Assembly: GCF_024808875.1 (NCBI RefSeq)
Contig: NZ_JANUCT010000023.1
Coordinates: 1 to 38,091 of the forward strand
Source of the DNA: Methylohalomonas lacus
GTDB lineage: Bacteria > Pseudomonadota > Gammaproteobacteria > Methylohalomonadales > Methylohalomonadaceae
Reading direction: 5' to 3'
Length of the DNA stretch: 38,091 nt
Under the pieces are notes generated by a model. It was not told the DNA's origin and did not search any database. It saw nothing but the letters and a program-made list of their open reading frames with translations. Positions 1 to 9,087 of this stretch are shown piece by piece (the first letter of the stretch is position 1; each line of letters begins with the position of its first letter). Both the position numbers and the translations under genes were made by a program.

Positions 1-207
1 CGGCGACGCAACAGCCGACAGGGCAATGACGACATGGACTGGGGCTTATACCGGTACCGACACCGGGTCGAAAATGCCTTTGCCCGACTCAAGCAGTTCC
101 GCGCTATCGCCACGCGCTACGACAAACTGCAGCGAAACTATGCCAGTATGATTGCGTTGGCCTGTGCAATCATGTGGCTGCCCATGTTAAAGATCAACAG
201 GCCCTAG
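1..207 (+). mobile_element. IS5-family transposase, 3' end only (cut by window edge)
   Basis: Frame 1 is open from the first base to a TAG stop and encodes the last 68 residues of a transposase. The segment RVENAFARLKQFRAIATRYD is the typical C-terminal part of the DDE domain in the IS5 family (IS427-like group), where the catalytic Glu lies in the R-x-E-N-x-F context. The stop codon overlaps the target site just outside the terminal inverted repeat at 189-204. The rest of the element is outside the window. Group assignment within IS5 is inferred from the TA flank and the C-terminal motif. Confidence 0.85.
189..204. repeat. Right terminal inverted repeat of the left-hand IS
   Basis: The 16 bases AAAGATCAACAGGCCC are the reverse complement, with 15 of 16 matches, of the 16 bases at 37973-37988. 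The bases that follow are TA, the target expected for IS427-type IS5 elements (YTAR duplicated as TA). Confidence 0.8.
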
Positions 208-232
208 TTAACTGGTTAAATGGTTATTGGTG
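208..232. repeat. Degenerate TGGTnATT-type repeat beside the IS end
   Basis: These 25 bases are made of variants of ACTGGTTAA / TGGTTATTGG. A close relative lies at 33736-33760, and a truncated one at 37959-37972 is cut by the right-hand IS. The remaining bases to 296 contain no gene that I can support. Confidence 0.5.
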
Positions 233-296
233 TTGAATTTTCCCTTGACACCGAAACAGGCTCGATCACGCTATTTTTAATCAACCAAACACCAGT

Positions 297-887
297 TCAA
301 CACAGCTTGCGCCGGATCAGCCGGCGTTCGGTGACGATCAGATCCACCGGCAGGTCATAGTCATCGGTGGGTAGCGAGTCGACGATCTGTTCCTCGAAGC
401 AAATGGCAATTTTGGTGTCGACATCGTGGCTGGCGAACCAGCGGTCGTAGTAGCCGCGGCCATAGCCCAGCCGGTCGCCGGCTTCGGTGAAGGCCACGCC
501 CGGGGTGACCGCGACGTCGAACGGTCCGGGATCATGGCTGTCGCTCGTCGGCGTCAGGATGCCCATGCGGTCGGGCTGCAGGTCCTGCCAGTCCTGCATC
601 GGTGCCGACAGCATGGTTGTTTTGTCGACGATCTTCGGCACTGCGACGCGACGTCCGGCTTCGAGCAGGTCGTTGATCAGCGGATGGGTGTCGACCTCGC
701 TGGCATAGGAGATGAACACGAACAGCGATCCGGCCGCCTGCACCACTGGCAGGGACAGCAGGCGCGCCCGGATCAGCCGGCTGGCTTCATCGCGGCTGGG
801 TTGGGGCAGGGCATCGCGGCGGGCGATAACGGCCTGACGCAGGGCCTTTTTCTGTTGTTGTAACGACTCGGCGGTTGATTCCGGCAT
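297..887 (-). CDS. ygfA: 5-formyltetrahydrofolate cyclo-ligase
   Basis: This gene encodes a 196-residue protein of the 5-FCL/YgfA family, which uses ATP to turn 5-formyl-THF into 5,10-methenyl-THF in the cytoplasm. The family signature is visible near residues 140-150 as GDRLGYGRGYYDR, the phosphate/substrate loop, and the N-terminal half has the usual R-x-x-L start and F-x-S-Y-x-S/A-E-V-D strand. The ATG is preceded by GGAGG at good spacing (TCATGGAGGCGCCATG on the minus strand), which fixes the start. It stands alone between the IS end and the divergently read rpsP operon. In many gammaproteobacteria it follows the 6S RNA gene; I could not recognise 6S RNA upstream here. Family call is firm. 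Confidence 0.92.
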   Translation of the reverse strand: MPESTAESLQQQKKALRQAVIARRDALPQPSRDEASRLIRARLLSLPVVQAAGSLFVFISYASEVDTHPLINDLLEAGRRVAVPKIVDKTTMLSAPMQDWQDLQPDRMGILTPTSDSHDPGPFDVAVTPGVAFTEAGDRLGYGRGYYDRWFASHDVDTKIAICFEEQIVDSLPTDDYDLPVDLIVTERRLIRRKLC

Positions 888-1139
888 GGCGCCTCCATGA
901 TTTTACGACCGGTTGTGGCGACCGGACGCTGGCCCGGGCGACGTTGCGGCGACATGATAACCGATAGCGGCCATCAGGCCAGCCGGCTGCACATCGCCAA
1001 AATAGCAATCAGCCCTTTTATTTTCAGCAAGATGGCGTAAAATAGCGCGTTTTTACGAACCGGGGTCAGGTTAGACCGGATTGCCGGGAATGCGTCCGCC
1101 GTGGCGCAGGAAACCTATTTACGAAGAGGTCTATACAGA

Positions 1140-1388
1140 ATGGTTACTATCAGACTGGCGCGTGGTGGCGCCAAGAAGCGCCCCTACTACCACATTATTG
1201 TCACTGACAGCCGCAACAAGCGCGACGGCCGCAATATCGAGCGGGTCGGCTTTTTCAACCCCGTTGCCCGCGGTCAGGAACGCCCCCTGCATATGAATGT
1301 CGAGCGCATCGAAGAGTGGATCGCGCATGGCGCCAAGCCTTCCGAGCGCGTCAACGATCTCCTGAAGGAGTTCAAGAAAAGCGCCTGA
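1140..1388 (+). CDS. rpsP: 30S ribosomal protein S16
   Basis: The protein is 82 residues and begins [17 protein letters not shown], the canonical S16 start, followed by the conserved IERVGFFNP block at residues 34-42. S16 binds 16S rRNA during assembly of the 30S body. A longer in-frame start at 1101 exists, but the extra residues are not part of the family, so the ATG at 1140 was chosen. It is the first gene of rpsP-rimM-trmD-rplS, 15 bases before rimM. A TAAAAT at 1038-1043 could be a -10 element for the operon, but no convincing -35 was found, so no promoter is listed. Confidence 0.97.
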   Translation: MVTIRLARGGAKKRPYYHIIVTDSRNKRDGRNIERVGFFNPVARGQERPLHMNVERIEEWIAHGAKPSERVNDLLKEFKKSA

Positions 1389-1403
1389 TAGCGCGATCGG
1401 GTC

Positions 1404-1931
1404 ATGGACGCGCAACAACCGGCGCGGCTGGTGACACTGGGACAGGTTGTCGGGGTTCACGGTGTCAGGGGTGCAATCAAGATCATCTCCCATACCCGGC
1501 CGCGCACGAACATCTTCAGCTACCGGCAATGGTGGCTGCAACGCGCCGCCGAGTCATGGTCCCGGTATGAATTGAATGGCGGTCAGCCCCAGGGCAAGGG
1601 GCTGATAGCCGAACTCAACGGTGTAACGGATCGGGATACGGCACGCGGCCTGATGGGGGCCGCCATCGCTGTCGACCGTAGCGTTCTGCCGCCACTGCCG
1701 GCGCGCGAGTATTACTGGTGTGACCTGATCGGTCTGGCGGTTTACCGCGAGGACGGCAGCCTGATCGGCCAGGTGCGGGCGCTGGAAGAAACCGGTGCCA
1801 ACGATGTCCTGGTGGTTGTTACGGCGGCCGGGAGCGAACAATTGATTCCCTACGTGCCGGATCACACGGTTCTGGCGGTCGATCTGGAGAGCGGCCGGCT
1901 GACAGTGGACTGGCCGGAAGAGACGGACTGA
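1404..1931 (+). CDS. rimM: 16S rRNA processing protein RimM
   Basis: This gene encodes a 175-residue RimM, a maturation factor for the head of the 30S subunit. The N-terminal RimM domain carries the expected [16 protein letters not shown] motif at about residues 11-26. The C-terminal PRC-barrel contains YYWCDLIGL and the motif GANDVLVV, followed by LIPYV near the end, all hallmarks of the family. The last base of its TGA stop codon is the first base of the trmD ATG (TGATG), so the two genes are probably translationally coupled. Length is normal. Confidence 0.96.
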   Translation: MDAQQPARLVTLGQVVGVHGVRGAIKIISHTRPRTNIFSYRQWWLQRAAESWSRYELNGGQPQGKGLIAELNGVTDRDTARGLMGAAIAVDRSVLPPLPAREYYWCDLIGLAVYREDGSLIGQVRALEETGANDVLVVVTAAGSEQLIPYVPDHTVLAVDLESGRLTVDWPEETD

Positions 1932-2668
1932 TGCTGAACGTCGGGGTCGTTACGCTGTTCCCGGAAATGTTTCGGGCGGTGACCGAGCATGGCGTTACCG
2001 GCCGCGCGGTTGACGCGGGCAGACTGGCGATCCAGTGCTGGAACCCGCGCGACTATACGCAGGACCGGCACCGCAACGTCGACGACAGCCCCTACGGTGG
2101 CGGTCCCGGCATGGTCATGCAGGTGGCGCCGGTGCGCGCCGCCATTGCCGCCGCGCGGGCGGCGCTGCCCGGGGCGCCGGTGATTTACCTGTCGCCGCAG
2201 GGCCGGCGCCTGGACCAGGCCGGCGTCGAGACGCTGGCGCCGGCCGCCAGGCTGATTTTGCTGGCGGGCCGCTACGAGGGCATCGACGAGCGGCTTATTG
2301 AGCTGGAAGTCGATGCCGAGTGGTCGATCGGCGACTACGTGCTCAGCGGCGGCGAACTGCCGGCGATGGTCATGATCGATGCGCTGGCGCGACGCCAGCC
2401 GGGTGTGGTCGGAGACGCCGGCTCGGTCGACGCGGATTCGTTTGCGACCGGCCTGCTGGACTATCCGCACTACACGCGGCCGGAATCGATCGACGGCCGC
2501 ACGGTGCCGGAAGTGCTGTTGTCCGGCGACCACGAGCGCATCCGCCGCTGGCGGTTGAAACAGGCGCTGGGCCGGACCTGGCAGCGGCGCCCGGAGCTGA
2601 TCGACCGGTCGCGGCTGAGCGCCGAGGAACAGGCATTACTGGATGAATTTCTGCGCGAACAGGAGTAG
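1931..2668 (+). CDS. trmD: tRNA (guanine-N1)-methyltransferase TrmD
   Basis: The 245-residue product belongs to the SPOUT methyltransferases that make m1G37 in tRNA using S-adenosylmethionine. The trefoil-knot motifs are all present: [11 protein letters not shown] near residue 52, [15 protein letters not shown] near 110, and [19 protein letters not shown] near 133-151. The C-terminal domain ends normally. It overlaps rimM by one base and is followed after 64 bases by rplS, as in other gammaproteobacteria. Confidence 0.97.
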   Translation: MLNVGVVTLFPEMFRAVTEHGVTGRAVDAGRLAIQCWNPRDYTQDRHRNVDDSPYGGGPGMVMQVAPVRAAIAAARAALPGAPVIYLSPQGRRLDQAGVETLAPAARLILLAGRYEGIDERLIELEVDAEWSIGDYVLSGGELPAMVMIDALARRQPGVVGDAGSVDADSFATGLLDYPHYTRPESIDGRTVPEVLLSGDHERIRRWRLKQALGRTWQRRPELIDRSRLSAEEQALLDEFLREQE

Positions 2669-2732
2669 AGTGCGCGCAGCATTTCAGCCGCTTTTGAATG
2701 AACAGACAATCAAGGCTGTGGAGTCTTTAAAA

Positions 2733-3107
2733 ATGAGCAACATCATAGAGCAACTGGAAACGGAACAGATGACCCGGGAGATCCCGGAATTCGCGACCGG
2801 CGACACCGTCACGGTCCAGGTCCGTGTCAAAGAGGGTGAGCGTGTGCGTTTGCAGGCGTTTGAGGGTGTGGTCATCGCCAAGCGCAACCGCGGCCTGAAT
2901 TCCGCCTTTACCGTGCGCAAGATTTCCTATGGCGAGGGCGTCGAGCGTGTCTTCCAGACCTACAGCCCGTCGATCGCCGAGATCCAGGTCAAACGCCGTG
3001 GTGACGTGCACCAGGCCAAGCTCTACCATATGCGTCAGCTGCGTGGTAAGGCGGCCCGCATCAAGGAAAAGGTCAAGAAGGAAAAGGCCGGCAAGGTCGC
3101 CGGCTGA
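2733..3107 (+). CDS. rplS: 50S ribosomal protein L19
   Basis: The 124-residue L19 sits at the 30S-50S interface. The N-terminus [13 protein letters not shown] and the core [16 protein letters not shown] and [12 protein letters not shown] are classical. An upstream in-frame ATG at 2643 lies inside trmD and gives a non-family extension; the ATG at 2733 has GGAG eight bases upstream and was chosen. The C-terminal tail is lysine-rich, as expected for rRNA binding. It is the last gene of the operon, followed by a small GC hairpin (3122-3139) and then the terminator at 3156-3204. Confidence 0.97.
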   Translation: MSNIIEQLETEQMTREIPEFATGDTVTVQVRVKEGERVRLQAFEGVVIAKRNRGLNSAFTVRKISYGEGVERVFQTYSPSIAEIQVKRRGDVHQAKLYHMRQLRGKAARIKEKVKKEKAGKVAG

Positions 3108-3155
3108 TACAGCCCGCCAGTGGTCCGCCGCCGCGGACCGTGACCCCGAGTTATC

Positions 3156-3204
3156 AAGCCCCGCCCGGGCCGGTTATCATGAACCGTGCCCGGCGGGGCT
3201 TTTT
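3156..3204 (+). terminator. Rho-independent terminator after rplS
   Basis: A long stem pairs AAGCCCCGCCCGGGC with GCCCGGCGGGGCTT, with one bulged base, and is followed directly by a T-run. It ends the ribosomal operon 23 bases before the xerD start. Confidence 0.85.
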
Positions 3205-3227
3205 CATGTGGCCGGCAGGAATCAACC

Positions 3228-4112
3228 ATGAGTGCTGACGCTACGATCGACCGCTTCCTTGATGCCCTGTGGCTGGAGCAGGGGCTGAGCGATAACACGC
3301 TGACGGCGTACCGTGCCGATCTGCGTCACTGCCAGCGCTGGCTGGAACAGCGCTCACACGGACTGGACTCTGCCGCGGCCGCCGATATTCTCGGCTACCT
3401 GGCCGCCCAGCAGGGCGGCTCGGTGCGCACCGCCGCCCGGCGACTGTCGACGCTGCGCCGCTTCTATGCCTGGCAGGTGCGCGAGGGGGCGCGTCAGGAC
3501 GATCCGACCGCACGCATCCAGGCACCGAAACTCGGTCGCAGCCTGCCGAAGTCGTTGACCGAGGCTGAGGTGGAAAGCCTGATCGAGGCGCCCGATACAC
3601 AGACCACGCTGGGCCTGCGTGACCGCGCCATGCTGGAAATTCTCTATGCCACCGGCCTGCGCGTATCGGAGCTGGTGGCACTGGAGCTGCGCCAGGTCAA
3701 CACGCGCCAGGGGGTTGTCCGCGTGACCGGCAAGGGCAGCAAGGAGCGCCTGGTGCCGCTGGGCGAGGAAGCTTTGGGCTGGCTGCAGACCTACATGAAC
3801 GCGGCCCGGCCCGATCTGCTGCGCGGCGTCACGACCGAGGCGCTGTTCCCGACGCGGCGCGGCGGTGCCATGACTCGGCAGGCATTTTGGTACCTCATCC
3901 GGCGCTATGCCGGGCTTGCCGGCATCGACAAGCCTCTGTCGCCGCACGTGCTGCGCCATGCCTTCGCCACGCACCTGCTCAACCACGGCGCCGACCTGCG
4001 CGTCGTGCAGATGCTGCTCGGCCACAGCGATATCTCCACCACACAGATCTACACCCATGTCGCCCGCGAGCGCCTCAAACAGCTGCATGCCGACCACCAT
4101 CCGCGCGGCTGA
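3228..4112 (+). CDS. xerD: Site-specific tyrosine recombinase XerD
   Basis: The 294-residue tyrosine recombinase acts with XerC at dif to resolve chromosome dimers. Catalytic residues are all visible: R145 (ATGLRVSEL), K169 (TGKGSKER), H240 and R243 (HVLRHAFATHLL), H266 (LLGHSDI) and the nucleophile Y275 (TTQIYTHV). The N-terminal SAM-like domain starts IDRFLDALWLEQGLSDNTL, which matches XerD better than XerC. The ATG at 3228 has AGGA seven bases upstream; an earlier start at 3186 lies within the terminator hairpin and was rejected. In Enterobacteria xerD is followed by dsbC; here two other genes (4279-8600) separate them. Confidence 0.95.
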   Translation: MSADATIDRFLDALWLEQGLSDNTLTAYRADLRHCQRWLEQRSHGLDSAAAADILGYLAAQQGGSVRTAARRLSTLRRFYAWQVREGARQDDPTARIQAPKLGRSLPKSLTEAEVESLIEAPDTQTTLGLRDRAMLEILYATGLRVSELVALELRQVNTRQGVVRVTGKGSKERLVPLGEEALGWLQTYMNAARPDLLRGVTTEALFPTRRGGAMTRQAFWYLIRRYAGLAGIDKPLSPHVLRHAFATHLLNHGADLRVVQMLLGHSDISTTQIYTHVARERLKQLHADHHPRG

Positions 4113-4278
4113 CGCGCGGTCGCCCGGCTCCGGGAGCTTATCTTTGCTGCAAAACAGGGGTATAGTCATTATGTATTGATTATCGCGGCAGACCGGCAGA
4201 TTAAAATGACGATAGCCGGCTGCTGCAGGTGCGCGGTGCTACCGCGTTTAAATTATCGCTGAGTCAAGGGGAAGTAAC

Positions 4279-6414
4279 ATGGCAGCACAACTCGATCCGA
4301 AAACCACCCAGGCCTTTGGTGGCTGTCCGCACGATTGTCCGGACACCTGCGCAATGATATTTGATATCGCCGACGGCAAGGTCGTTGGTGTGCGCGGCAA
4401 CAAGGATCACCCGATGACGCGCGGCGGCCTGTGCGTCAAGCTCAAGGATTACGAGAAACGCCATTACCATCCCGATCGCCTGCTGTATCCGATGCGCCGC
4501 ACCGGCCCGAAAGGCAGCAAGCAGTTCGAGCGCATTTCCTGGGATGAGGCACTGGATGAAATCACCACGCGCTGGAAGGCCATCATCGATGAATACGGCC
4601 CGCAGGCGATCATCCCCTACAGCTATCTCGGTCACCAGGGACTGGTGCACGGGTTGAATGGCGGCGATGCGTTTTTCAACCGCCTCGGTGCCACCGTCTG
4701 TGAGCGCACGTTCTGCGGCGAGGGCTCGGCGACCGCCTGGCTGCTGACTCACGGCCCGAGTGGCGGTATGGATCCGGAAAGCTTCGCCCAGTCCAAATAC
4801 ATCGTCATCTGGGCGTGCAACTCGGTCAGCACCAACCTGCACCATTGGCACATTATTCAGGACGCCCACAAAAAGGGTGCCAAGGTGGTGGTCATTGACA
4901 CCTACCGGTCGAAGACCGCGGCCCAGGCCGACTGGCATATCGCACCGAAGCCGGGCACCGACGGTGCGCTGGCCATGGCCATGATTCATACCATTATCGA
5001 GGAAGGGCTGGTCGACCAGGACTACGTCGATAATTACACCGTTGGCTTTGACGAACTGGCTGATCGGGCGAAAGCGCGCACGCCGGAATGGGCGGAAGAC
5101 ATTACCGGCGTGCCGGCGGACGTAATCCGCACGCTGGCGCGTGAATACGCGACCACGAAGCCGGCGGCAATCCGCATCGGCGTGGCGCTGGAACGCCACT
5201 ACGGCGGCGGTCAGACGATCCGCGCGGTTTGCTGTCTGCCGGCGCTGGTTGGGGCCTGGCGCGACGCCGGCGGCGGCATCATGCAGATGCCGGTGTGGGA
5301 ACACCCGTACAAGTTCGACGTCATCTGCCGGCCGGATTTTATTCCCGAAGGCACCCGCGTCGTGAATAATCTGCAGATCGGCCGGGCGCTGACCGGCGAG
5401 ATGGATCTGGATCCGCCAATTAAGTCGATGATGTGCTGGAATTCCAACCCGGTCACCCAGGCGCCGGAGTGCGACAAGATCGTCGACGGTCTGATGCGCG
5501 ACGATCTGTTCCTGGTTTCGGCCGAGCATTTCATTTCCGACACGGCGTCCTATGCCGACATCGTGCTGCCGGCGGCGATGGGTGCCGAGCTTGAGGACAT
5601 CATCCTGTCCTGGGGCCACAATTACCTGACCTACAACGCGAAGTCGGTGGAGCCGCCGGGCGAGGCGGTGCCGAACAACGAGATCTTCCGCCAGCTGGCC
5701 GCGCGCATGGGTTTCGACGATGAACGGTTCAAGTGGTCAGACAGCGAGTGTCTCGAGCACTATATCGACTGGGACGCGCCGGCCTGCGAGGGGATCGATC
5801 TGGACTATCTGCGCCAGTATGGTTTTGCCCACCTGAAGCTTGGCGCGCCGGCTGAACGGGCGCCGCACCGCGAGGGCAATTTCCCGACGCCTTCGGGCAA
5901 GTGTGAGCTGAAATCCTCGGCCGCCGCCGGCGGCAATTTCGTCGCGCCGGTATTCCGGCAGATGTACGAGGCGATGCAGCCCGGTGAGGCGCTGGATCCG
6001 TTGCCGGATTACGTGCCGTCACGCGAGACCGCGGCGACCAATCCCGAACGCGCGAAAAAATACCCGCTCAACATCGTTTCGCCGAAAAGCCACGGTTTCC
6101 TGAACTCCTGTTATGCCAACATGGAGAACAAGATTCAGGGGCAGGGCGAGCAGTTCGTGTTGATCAACGCGGCAGACGCCGACGCCCGTGGCATCCGTGA
6201 CGGTGAACCGGTGCGGGTCTTCAACGACCGCGGTGGTTTCGAGGGTGCCGCGCGGATCACCGACGACGTGAATGCCGGCGTAGTGGTTGCCACGCTGGGC
6301 TACTGGCGCCAGCTCAACAAGGGCACCGTCAATATTGTCAGTTCGGCGGAGTTCGTGAATATGGGTCACGCGCCGTCATTCTCCGACAACCTGGTGCAAG
6401 TCGAAGCGCTTTAG
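4279..6414 (+). CDS. Molybdopterin oxidoreductase, substrate unknown
   Basis: The 711-residue protein belongs to the complex iron-sulfur molybdoenzyme (DMSO reductase) superfamily. The N-terminal cluster motif is GGCPHDCPDTC with C16, C20, C24 and then C52 (GGLCVK), suited to one 4Fe-4S cluster. A probable Mo/W ligand is C146 in ERTFCGEGS, which aligns by position with the Cys/Sec-His-Gly of formate dehydrogenases. The C-terminal molydop-binding domain begins near residue 595 (YPLNIVSPKSHGFLNS). There is no twin-arginine or other signal peptide, so it should be cytoplasmic. GGGGAAG precedes the ATG. No electron-transfer or membrane subunit lies next to it. It is distinct from the FdhA encoded at 17419-20220; it might be a dehydrogenase for a small organic compound, but the sequence does not reveal the substrate. 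Confidence 0.85.
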   Translation: MAAQLDPKTTQAFGGCPHDCPDTCAMIFDIADGKVVGVRGNKDHPMTRGGLCVKLKDYEKRHYHPDRLLYPMRRTGPKGSKQFERISWDEALDEITTRWKAIIDEYGPQAIIPYSYLGHQGLVHGLNGGDAFFNRLGATVCERTFCGEGSATAWLLTHGPSGGMDPESFAQSKYIVIWACNSVSTNLHHWHIIQDAHKKGAKVVVIDTYRSKTAAQADWHIAPKPGTDGALAMAMIHTIIEEGLVDQDYVDNYTVGFDELADRAKARTPEWAEDITGVPADVIRTLAREYATTKPAAIRIGVALERHYGGGQTIRAVCCLPALVGAWRDAGGGIMQMPVWEHPYKFDVICRPDFIPEGTRVVNNLQIGRALTGEMDLDPPIKSMMCWNSNPVTQAPECDKIVDGLMRDDLFLVSAEHFISDTASYADIVLPAAMGAELEDIILSWGHNYLTYNAKSVEPPGEAVPNNEIFRQLAARMGFDDERFKWSDSECLEHYIDWDAPACEGIDLDYLRQYGFAHLKLGAPAERAPHREGNFPTPSGKCELKSSAAAGGNFVAPVFRQMYEAMQPGEALDPLPDYVPSRETAATNPERAKKYPLNIVSPKSHGFLNSCYANMENKIQGQGEQFVLINAADADARGIRDGEPVRVFNDRGGFEGAARITDDVNAGVVVATLGYWRQLNKGTVNIVSSAEFVNMGHAPSFSDNLVQVEAL

Positions 6415-6428
6415 ACACGAAAACACGC

Positions 6429-6464
6429 CTGGACAGTCCCGGGCTCGTCCCCGGGGCTGTCCAG
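6429..6464. terminator. Strong hairpin between convergent genes
   Basis: CTGGACAGTCCCGGG (6429-6443) pairs with CCCGGGGCTGTCCAG (6450-6464) over 15 positions including one G-U. A clear T-run is missing on either side, so it may stop transcription of one or both of the convergent genes or only protect their 3' ends. Confidence 0.6.
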
Positions 6465-6473
6465 TACTGTGTT

Positions 6474-8600
6474 CTAGTTATGCAACGGTGGCGACAGCGG
6501 CGCGCGTTGCTGGCTCTGTTGTGGCGCAGCCCCGGTGTTCTCCTGACGTGTCCGTTGTTGCCTGATTGCATTTCGTGTCTGCAGGAGCCGTGGCGAATCT
6601 GAATCCACTTTGCTCGCCCGCGTTAACATTTCCTCGGCATGCTGGATGTTGCCCCGGTCAAGCGATTGCCGGGCAATCCTCAGGTAGAGGTTCAGAATAT
6701 TGTTCAGACCCTCACGGGCTTTCTGGTTATCGGCGTCCTTTGCCAGCACGGCCTGATATTTTTCATAGGCGTTATTGCCCTCCGGCGTGGTTAGTCGCCG
6801 GTCGCGTACATCATTCTGCGCGGCATTGAGCAGTCTCTCGATTTCTTCCTGTTTGTCATCCTGCGCCTGACCGGCCGTTTGTTCCGCAACCTGTGGTGTT
6901 GGTATGGCCTCAAACTCGAGCGGTTCGTTCGTGTGGGCAACAGTCTCGGGACGCTCTGTCGGTTGTTCCCGGTTTGCTGGTTCAGCCTGGCGCGGATCAG
7001 CTGGCGCGGTATCCGTGTCAGGGAATAATGCATCAGATGACAGTTCGGCAGTAGACGCTGTGACTGCGTTCTGCAGATCGGCAATAAGCCTGTTCACAGT
7101 GTCCGTGTAGCTCATGGAAGCCAGAACACCGGCGAGTACAAGGCATAGCGTTCCGGTCAGGGCAAAATAGCGTAGTTTGTGCCTGCTTTTGACCCTCGGT
7201 TGGCCGGTTTCGTGTCCGGTCGGCATTTCTTCGGTTACCGGATCTTCGGACGCCAGTGGCGTCATGCGGGGCAGGTCTGAGGCTTCTTTCTCAATGTCAT
7301 CGGCAGCGCCCGGGTTGCGGAACAGGATCGGCTCGCCGTGATTTTGTATGGAGCTGATGACGTTGCTGTGTTCCTCGGGGGCGAGTATTTCGGTTCGTGT
7401 ATAGTCCGTAATAGCGTCATCGGCAGCGGGGACCGCCGCTGATGCTTTCTGAGCCGATGCTTTCCGGGCAGGGGCGGCTGACTTTGTTATATATGATTCA
7501 TCATCGTCTTGATCGACCCGATCGGTTTCCGGAATGGCCCTCAGTTGTGAGGTTCTTTCATCTTCGTGATACTCCGTGATGACATGATGATCGTAATCGC
7601 CGTCGGTCTCCTTGTGATCGAACGCCGTGAATGTGGCGCTCGCCGCGGTGTCCGCTTCCCAATCCGGGTAATCGGTATCATCCAATTCATAATCGGTCGG
7701 TGCCTCAAGGCCGAATTCCAGCCGCCAGGCCTCGATGGTGGGCGGTCGTTCATGGCTGCGCAAAGCCAGCCCATGTTTGATGGCACCAAGAAACTGCGCG
7801 CTGTACCGATGGTGGACGGTGTCGATCAAGGTATGAACGTCGTCATTATACCCTTGAGAAACCGTTTCCGCTCGGTCAACGGCTGCCGGTGGTAGATTGC
7901 CGGTTGTGGCCCGATAAAGGGTGGCTGCAAGACCGTAAATATCCGTCCATGGTCCCTCTTGTCCGCCATGCCGGGTATATTGCTCTATGGGGGCATAGCC
8001 CAGTGAAACCATGCTGGTTAATGATTCATCATGTTCCTGGATGGACTGCCGCGCAGAACCGAAACCTATGAGTACGGGCATGCCATCGTTATGGATATAG
8101 ATGTTCGCCGGTTTTATATCGCGATGGATAAAACCGGTGCTATGAATTTTCTCAAGACCGCTGAGCAGCGGTGTCACCAGGCGGGATAGACGTGCCTCGC
8201 TGATCGTACCTTCCTGTTTCAACAACGAAGCCAGACTGACGCCATCTTCATAATTCATGACCATATAGGCCGTGCCGTTTTTGGCGAATACATTGTTGAC
8301 CCGGATAATGTTCGGATGCTCGAGCTGCGCCAGGGTACGCGCTTCGCTCAAGAAGCGATCCAGGGCCGATTTGAACTGGCTGGTGGATTCGTCTGAAAAT
8401 GGCTGTGCCGTGGTGGCATCGCTGGCCCGCGCGCAATACTGTTTGGGAAAAAATTCCTTGATGGCGACGGCCCGGTGCAGGTTGATATCTTCAGCCAAGT
8501 AGGTGATGCCGAATGCACCACGGCCAATGACATTGTCGATGCGATAGCAGAGCAGTTGCTGCCCCGGGCTGAGTTCGTCGGCTAAGTTTTGTTCTTCCAT
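6474..8600 (-). CDS. Membrane-anchored Ser/Thr protein kinase-like protein with altered DFG motif
   Basis: The 708-residue protein has an N-terminal Hanks-type kinase domain (about 15-290). Visible motifs are the glycine loop IGRGAFGITY (25-34), the lysine AIK (K48), the alpha-C glutamate (E86), and HRDIKPANIYI (159-169). At the metal-binding site the usual DFG reads GFG (VLIGFGSARQ, G179), a GAT to GGT type change that removes the Mg-binding Asp. A linker rich in Asp/Glu follows, then one transmembrane helix near 478-497 (YFALTGTLCLVLAGVLA), then a periplasmic tail; residues about 600-700 form helical repeats resembling TPRs. Base composition is lower in GC than the neighbours. Targets are unknown. 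It may be a pseudokinase or a weak kinase. It is monocistronic as far as seen. Confidence 0.85.
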   Translation of the reverse strand: MEEQNLADELSPGQQLLCYRIDNVIGRGAFGITYLAEDINLHRAVAIKEFFPKQYCARASDATTAQPFSDESTSQFKSALDRFLSEARTLAQLEHPNIIRVNNVFAKNGTAYMVMNYEDGVSLASLLKQEGTISEARLSRLVTPLLSGLEKIHSTGFIHRDIKPANIYIHNDGMPVLIGFGSARQSIQEHDESLTSMVSLGYAPIEQYTRHGGQEGPWTDIYGLAATLYRATTGNLPPAAVDRAETVSQGYNDDVHTLIDTVHHRYSAQFLGAIKHGLALRSHERPPTIEAWRLEFGLEAPTDYELDDTDYPDWEADTAASATFTAFDHKETDGDYDHHVITEYHEDERTSQLRAIPETDRVDQDDDESYITKSAAPARKASAQKASAAVPAADDAITDYTRTEILAPEEHSNVISSIQNHGEPILFRNPGAADDIEKEASDLPRMTPLASEDPVTEEMPTGHETGQPRVKSRHKLRYFALTGTLCLVLAGVLASMSYTDTVNRLIADLQNAVTASTAELSSDALFPDTDTAPADPRQAEPANREQPTERPETVAHTNEPLEFEAIPTPQVAEQTAGQAQDDKQEEIERLLNAAQNDVRDRRLTTPEGNNAYEKYQAVLAKDADNQKAREGLNNILNLYLRIARQSLDRGNIQHAEEMLTRASKVDSDSPRLLQTRNAIRQQRTRQENTGAAPQQSQQRAPLSPPLHN

Positions 8601-9087
8601 AAATACTCGGCAGGCCTTGAGAGTTCGTCACCAGGGTGCACGTCAGAGGCCGGCTGTGGCCAGTTATGGTTTCATTACTTGTGAACACGCAGTCATGTTT
8701 ATAGTTCGACACCGTTGGACAAGAAACGTCGCTTTCTGTGGCATGGTTCACAGAATTATCGGTTTTTTTTCCGGATCAGGGCAGTTGCAAGGGCTGTCGG
8801 GTGTTTTTTATCTGTCTGATTATTAAATAGATTCTTCCTCTTTGTGCGCACATGAGTGCTCTCCGGTTGGGGCCGGGATAAGCGTAGTAAATTGCAGTGG
8901 CAAGGGTCCGCTGTCGTAGGTCATTTTTTGTATTGTCAGTATCAGTGGCAGGGTTGTGCGCGTAACCGGCAAAAAGCGCGCTGGCGTTTTATCAGCAGGA
9001 ACGAGTCGTGGGTTGCCGGGTCTGATATCATGCCCGCGCAGGGGCATGACCGGGGCGATTTCAGATTTAATCAGATTGGAGATAGGG
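8601..9087. other. Divergent intergenic region between kinase gene and dsbC
   Basis: This 487-base stretch must hold the promoters of both flanking genes. I see no supported gene in it. It has T-tracts (around 8763 and 8803) and an inverted repeat at 9029-9048. No sigma-70 promoter with both elements at good spacing was recognised. Confidence 0.5.
9029..9048. promoter_or_regulatory. Inverted repeat upstream of dsbC
   Basis: CATGCCC and GGGCATG form a perfect 7-base inverted repeat separated by six bases. It lies 40 bases before the dsbC start codon. It could be an operator or a hairpin in the leader; no regulator is suggested by the sequence. Confidence 0.3.

Noticed and set aside
888-1080. 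Possible 6S RNA gene upstream of ygfA
   Set aside because: 6S RNA often sits there, but the region shows neither the long closing stem nor the conserved open-complex-like bubble that I could recognise.
4264-5619. 451-residue antisense frame inside the molybdoenzyme gene
   Set aside because: The plus-strand frame carries a full CISM protein; the antisense product has no motif and no start signal.
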